A stretch of DNA of 64,000 nucleotides, from contig JARGXX010000022.1 in assembly GCA_030374765.1 (NCBI GenBank), positions 868,001 to 932,000 on the forward strand, in the 5' to 3' direction. Position numbers and translations under genes: made by a program. A model generated the notes under the pieces. That model had not been told where the DNA came from and did not search any database. It saw nothing but the letters and a program-made list of their open reading frames with translations. Below are positions 60,095 through 64,000 of this stretch, one piece after another. The stretch comes from Agarophyton chilense. Lineage: Eukaryota; Rhodophyta; Florideophyceae; Gracilariales; Gracilariaceae. Positions within the stretch are counted from its first letter, which is position 1. Each line of letters starts with the position of its first letter.

Positions 60095-63000
60095 ATGTCT
60101 TCACCCTCGCCTCAAACCCTCCCCCAACTCCCCCCTCCGCAACCCCCCCTCCATGACGCCGCCGCCCCAGTCGTCCATGGCATTGAAACGCCTGTAGACA
60201 CTACGCCGCCTTCCAGCCCCATGCAACTTTCCCCCACCGCCGACCACTTGTTGTCGGTTCGACCCGGCGACCTTGCTGCGTTTGCCCAACTCTTCGCTCG
60301 CTTCCACCTCCGAGTGGAGAAGGCCGCCGCCGGTCGGAAGCACCGTCCGTTGAGAGATGCCTTCGACGCTGCCGCCACCGAAATCGCTTCTCACCCGGAT
60401 AACATCCATCCCACCGCTGTTTCCGAGCTCGTTGTGGACGCTTTGAGGCACGGCTGCGAGTCGAGAAAAACTGCTATTGTCGACGCCTGTCTCGACTGTA
60501 TTCACCGACTTTTCGAATATGGTCACCTGGGTGTTACCACCGATGCCACTGACATTCACCTTGACTCGCGTCCCGGCGCCTTGGATGAGGTCGTCGCCAT
60601 GGTTTGCGCCTGTCTCGAGGTAAAGGATGAGGATGTTTACTTGCGAATGGTACAGACATTGCTCACCGCCGCCACCCGCACAAGCACTGGTCTGCATCAG
60701 GGCACCTTACTGGCTGCCGTCCGCACCATTTACAACATATTTCTCAACGCTCGCACCCCCGGAACGAGGACCACAGCACGCGTCTCGCTCACGCAAGTAC
60801 TCAATCTCGTGTTTGGAAGAATGGAAGCGGAGACTGCTGCTGATGTATCTGTGGTTTCCTCCGTTACCAACCGACACGCTCTCAATGTGCCGAAAGCTAC
60901 CGAAGAAGGCGATACTCATTTTGCTAGCATTTTACAAAAGGACGCCTACTTGTTGTTCAGAGCTTTGTGCAAGCTTTCTGCAAAGGAAGTTTCCGAAGCC
61001 AATTCGTGGGATGCCGTTTCTTTGCGTTCCAAGTTGCTTTCACTTGAGCTTATTCGCAATCTCATTACCAACAGCGGTCCTGCCTTTCGCGGTGGCGAAC
61101 GATTTATATATGCGTTGCGTCACTATTTAACTCCCTCACTTTTGATCAACTGCATGTGGAACTCTGCGGAGGTCATGGATATCTCGTTTGATATATTCGA
61201 GATTCTACTTCGGAAGGACACGTTAAGGCCGCTGCTAAAAACTGAAATCAGTGCTCTGTTTGACACTGTTGTCTTCCGTTTCCTTGAGTCAGCAACCGCC
61301 GGTTCCATGCGAAAGCGCCGAGCAATTACACTGCTCAATCGCTTATCCTCTGATAGACAGACAATGGCCGATTTGTTTCTCAATTACGATTGTGACATGG
61401 AGTCACCCAAGATTTTTGAGCGAATGTGCAACGTCGTGTCCACTGCTGCGCAAAGCAAGTCTCCGCCTGATGCGTCTCAGAATGGTACGCAGCAGACTAC
61501 CACAGCCCAACCGGATATTAAACAGATGGCACTCACTTCCGTCACGCAGATTGTCAGATCTGTCAGAGAATGGTCCAAACCAATTGAAGATTCCAAGATG
61601 TTTAACAAGGATGTTAGTTCTGATTCAATTCCCTCAGAGACTCAGAGTGAGCTGACCGACGATGAAGCTTTTCAAAAAGGCGACACTGATAGTAATCCAA
61701 CCGTGAGCGATGAGAACGTAGAGGCTGCACAATCATCGGACGATAAGAAAAAACAGTCGTCGGTTCGTTTAAACAAGTCCACGTCGCGCGTGGCAGTTGG
61801 TGTAATTTCTGAAGGAAACGACAGAGATACAACTAGGTTTGAAGAAACGCTCAAGGCAAAGCGAGATACTGCACAAGGCATTACACTGTTTAATACCAAA
61901 CCGAAGCGCGGTATTGAGTACCTTGTCAAGAAGGGCCGCTTAAAGCAGGAGCCAAGAGCGGTGGCTGAATTCCTCCATAGGGCTGAGGATCTTGACGCAA
62001 CTATGGTTGGCGAGTACCTTGGCGATTCTGGTAGTTTCAACCTCAATGTCATGCATGCATATACGGACATGCATGATTTCACCGATATGACATTTGACGG
62101 CGCTCTTCGAATGCATCTCAGCGGCTTTCGTTTACCTGGCGAAGCACAGAAGATTGATCGTATCATGGAAAAGTATGCGTCGCGATATTGTCAGTGCAAT
62201 CCTTCAATTTTTGCGAACGCTGATGCTGCTTATGTTCTCGCGTACTCCACCATCATGTTGCACACTGATGCCCATAACGACACTATCAAGAATAAGATGA
62301 CCAAGGAGGACTTTATTAAGAACAATCGTGGTATTAACGATGGCGGTGATCTTGATCCCAAATTCTTAGGAAAGCTTTACGACCGTATCACGACCACTGA
62401 AATTCGGCTCACGTCGAACAAGAAAGATTCCATCGGAGGAGAGTCCAAGGCCCTAAACGCTGCCACGAATGCAATGGATGCCTCACAGAGAGCAAAGCAA
62501 TTTGAAGAGGAGAGTGAAAGGCTCATGGCTCAAACTAAAGTGCTATTTGCGAAGAGTCGTCGTCCTGCGCAAGACTACACTTACTACACCGCGACAAATG
62601 TACATTTGGCGCGGCTAATGTTTGAAACAGCGTGGTATCCCGTGCTGGCTGCGATTTCTTTGAACTTGGAAGAAGCACCACCTGCTGATACGAATACAAT
62701 AACACTGTGTCTCGACTGCTTCCGCAATGGAATTGCGATTGCGTCGACATTTAGTATCGGGACATCGAAGAGTGCATTTGTGTCCTCCCTGGCGAAATTC
62801 ACACACTTGCACAGCATTTCGGAAATGAGACCGAAGAACGTTGAATGTATCCGAATGATTTTGGCGATTGCAGCTCTGGAAGGCAACAACCTTGGGGAGC
62901 ATTGGGTTCTAATCGTGCGGGCGATATCGCAATTGGAACAAGTGCGAGCTGTAGCCAATGGGAACCCGAACAAATATATTCTCCAGAAGGAGCCATTGAA

Positions 63001-64000
63001 AGGCGTCACGAATACAGCGTTAAGCAACCGCAATGGAACCTTTGATGCGCGCAAGTCCACAGGGGCGATAATAGTAGAAAGTAGAGGGGAAACTGCTGAA
63101 ATGCTGCTCAGCCCGAAGATTAGTGCTAGAAGAAGTTCTGGCACACGACCAAGCGTGTCGGACGGGAACATACAAAGATCCGGAAATCTTGGACTGCGTA
63201 TTGATCCGAAGGCATCATCAATGGCGTGCACGATTGCTGAGAACGAGATCGAACGTATTTTTTCCAATTCATCTCAGCTTTCCCCCAATGGAGTCGCTGA
63301 CTTTTGCACTGCACTATGTACTGTTGCTCTGGAAGAACTGAGTGAGAAGCCAGGGCCTCGAATCTTCTGTGTTCAGAAGATTGTTGAAATGGCTTACTAC
63401 AACATGGAATCTCGCACCCGTCTAGAGTGGGGGAGAATATGGGAACAAATGGGTCGCTTTTTCGCATCAGCAATGTGTCATGCGAACCGCAGTGTCGCAT
63501 TATATGCTGTTGATGCGCTTCGACAACTCTCATCAAAGTTCCTTGAAAAAGACGAGCTTTCTAACTTTTCATTCCAAAGGTCTTTTCTAAAGCCCTTTGA
63601 GACTTGTTTTATGAAGTCTAAGGTAATTCAGATTCGCGAGTTTGTTCTGAACTGTGTTTCCCAATTAGTTCATGCTCGAGCTCGCAATATCAAATCGGGG
63701 TGGCGGTCGGTGTTTGGGGTGTTGGCCTTGGCCGCAGATGACAAGGTTGACAACATCATGAAGAGGGGTTGGGAAATAGTGGATTCTGTTACCCGAAAGT
63801 ACGTCGGTAGCATTGATGAGATCTATGTGGATGCCATCACTGGAATCACAGCCTACACCCGAACCACGATTTCTACCGACGTGCCAATTGCTGCCATAAA
63901 TCTCCTGAGTGGACTATGTGCCACATCTCTGGCAGAAGGAAAGGCCTTGTCAAGCTTGCGAGTTAAAAGATCCCATGGCGAAAACGGAGAAGAACATGGT
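60095..64000 (+). CDS. SEC7: BIG/Sec7-type ARF guanine-nucleotide exchange factor, 3' end outside the window
   Basis: 1,302 codons without a stop or intron from the ATG at 60,095 to the window edge. An ATG three bases before it is followed by a stop almost at once. Domains in order: a Pro-rich start; a DCB region (about 70-230); the HUS domain (about 305-430: SLELIRNLITNSGPAFRGGE and the HUS box FLNYDCD); an acidic linker; the Sec7 domain (about 597-785: GIEYLVKKGRL, FRLPGEAQKIDRIMEKY with the catalytic glutamate finger at residue 683, AYVLAYSTIMLHTDAHN); then HDS1 and later helical repeats. The family activates ARF GTPases at the trans-Golgi to start coat assembly. Large BIG proteins are about 1,700-2,000 residues, so some hundreds of residues remain beyond the window. 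Confidence 0.93.
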   Translation, partial: MSSPSPQTLPQLPPPQPPLHDAAAPVVHGIETPVDTTPPSSPMQLSPTADHLLSVRPGDLAAFAQLFARFHLRVEKAAAGRKHRPLRDAFDAAATEIASHPDNIHPTAVSELVVDALRHGCESRKTAIVDACLDCIHRLFEYGHLGVTTDATDIHLDSRPGALDEVVAMVCACLEVKDEDVYLRMVQTLLTAATRTSTGLHQGTLLAAVRTIYNIFLNARTPGTRTTARVSLTQVLNLVFGRMEAETAADVSVVSSVTNRHALNVPKATEEGDTHFASILQKDAYLLFRALCKLSAKEVSEANSWDAVSLRSKLLSLELIRNLITNSGPAFRGGERFIYALRHYLTPSLLINCMWNSAEVMDISFDIFEILLRKDTLRPLLKTEISALFDTVVFRFLESATAGSMRKRRAITLLNRLSSDRQTMADLFLNYDCDMESPKIFERMCNVVSTAAQSKSPPDASQNGTQQTTTAQPDIKQMALTSVTQIVRSVREWSKPIEDSKMFNKDVSSDSIPSETQSELTDDEAFQKGDTDSNPTVSDENVEAAQSSDDKKKQSSVRLNKSTSRVAVGVISEGNDRDTTRFEETLKAKRDTAQGITLFNTKPKRGIEYLVKKGRLKQEPRAVAEFLHRAEDLDATMVGEYLGDSGSFNLNVMHAYTDMHDFTDMTFDGALRMHLSGFRLPGEAQKIDRIMEKYASRYCQCNPSIFANADAAYVLAYSTIMLHTDAHNDTIKNKMTKEDFIKNNRGINDGGDLDPKFLGKLYDRITTTEIRLTSNKKDSIGGESKALNAATNAMDASQRAKQFEEESERLMAQTKVLFAKSRRPAQDYTYYTATNVHLARLMFETAWYPVLAAISLNLEEAPPADTNTITLCLDCFRNGIAIASTFSIGTSKSAFVSSLAKFTHLHSISEMRPKNVECIRMILAIAALEGNNLGEHWVLIVRAISQLEQVRAVANGNPNKYILQKEPLKGVTNTALSNRNGTFDARKSTGAIIVESRGETAEMLLSPKISARRSSGTRPSVSDGNIQRSGNLGLRIDPKASSMACTIAENEIERIFSNSSQLSPNGVADFCTALCTVALEELSEKPGPRIFCVQKIVEMAYYNMESRTRLEWGRIWEQMGRFFASAMCHANRSVALYAVDALRQLSSKFLEKDELSNFSFQRSFLKPFETCFMKSKVIQIREFVLNCVSQLVHARARNIKSGWRSVFGVLALAADDKVDNIMKRGWEIVDSVTRKYVGSIDEIYVDAITGITAYTRTTISTDVPIAAINLLSGLCATSLAEGKALSSLRVKRSHGENGEEHG

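Overview
This is a stretch of a eukaryotic nuclear genome. Nearly all host genes are single uninterrupted reading frames. Only one intron (95 bp, in a syntaxin gene) can be demonstrated. A repeat-dense block abuts a compact gene block rich in simple-sequence repeats. Intron poverty, tight gene spacing on both strands and nested copia, gypsy and piggyBac elements fit a red alga, for example a florideophyte of the Chondrus kind. That assignment is inference; no marker gene here proves it.

Positions 1-29,390 are a pile of mobile elements with no confident host gene. The order is: a piggyBac DNA transposon (to about 3,757) interrupted by a 1,179-bp LTR-like insertion with a 5-bp target duplication; a decayed tnp2-type (CACTA/Plavaka class) transposon (about 4-10 kb); a badly decayed Ty3/gypsy element (about 10.4-14.5 kb); a second gypsy chromovirus (about 15.2-23.1 kb) whose two 667-bp LTRs lie in inverted orientation; and a second, shortened piggyBac copy (from 23.1 kb) that is itself split by a whole-looking Ty1/copia element with very short 88-bp LTRs (24,612-29,223).

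Positions 29,391-64,000 are host sequence. The order is: tRNA-His; a hypothetical protein; two low-complexity proteins (one with a UVR-like tail, one DEP-like); Mcm10 (replication initiation); a membrane-anchored cupin; a WD40 protein (perhaps Gemin5-like); a Qa-SNARE; an HI0933-type flavoprotein; a sirtuin; a 711-aa protein of unknown family; tRNA-Ala; a PH-domain protein; an endonuclease III; a PHO80/U-type cyclin; an RNase T2-fold membrane protein lacking its catalytic histidines; a two-finger C2H2 protein; a Nup50-like Ran-binding nucleoporin; a second tRNA-Ala; and the first 1,302 codons of a BIG/Sec7-type ARF guanine-nucleotide exchange factor that runs off the window end.

The host genes do not form a pathway. 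They are housekeeping functions: DNA replication and repair, nuclear transport, vesicle traffic and deacylation. The points most worth a second look are the RNase T2-like pseudoenzyme, the inverted LTR pair, the short-LTR copia with a copia-type half-tRNA primer site, the endonuclease III with an incomplete iron-sulfur motif, and the 711-aa protein without a recognisable family. All calls come from reading the sequence; no database search was run.
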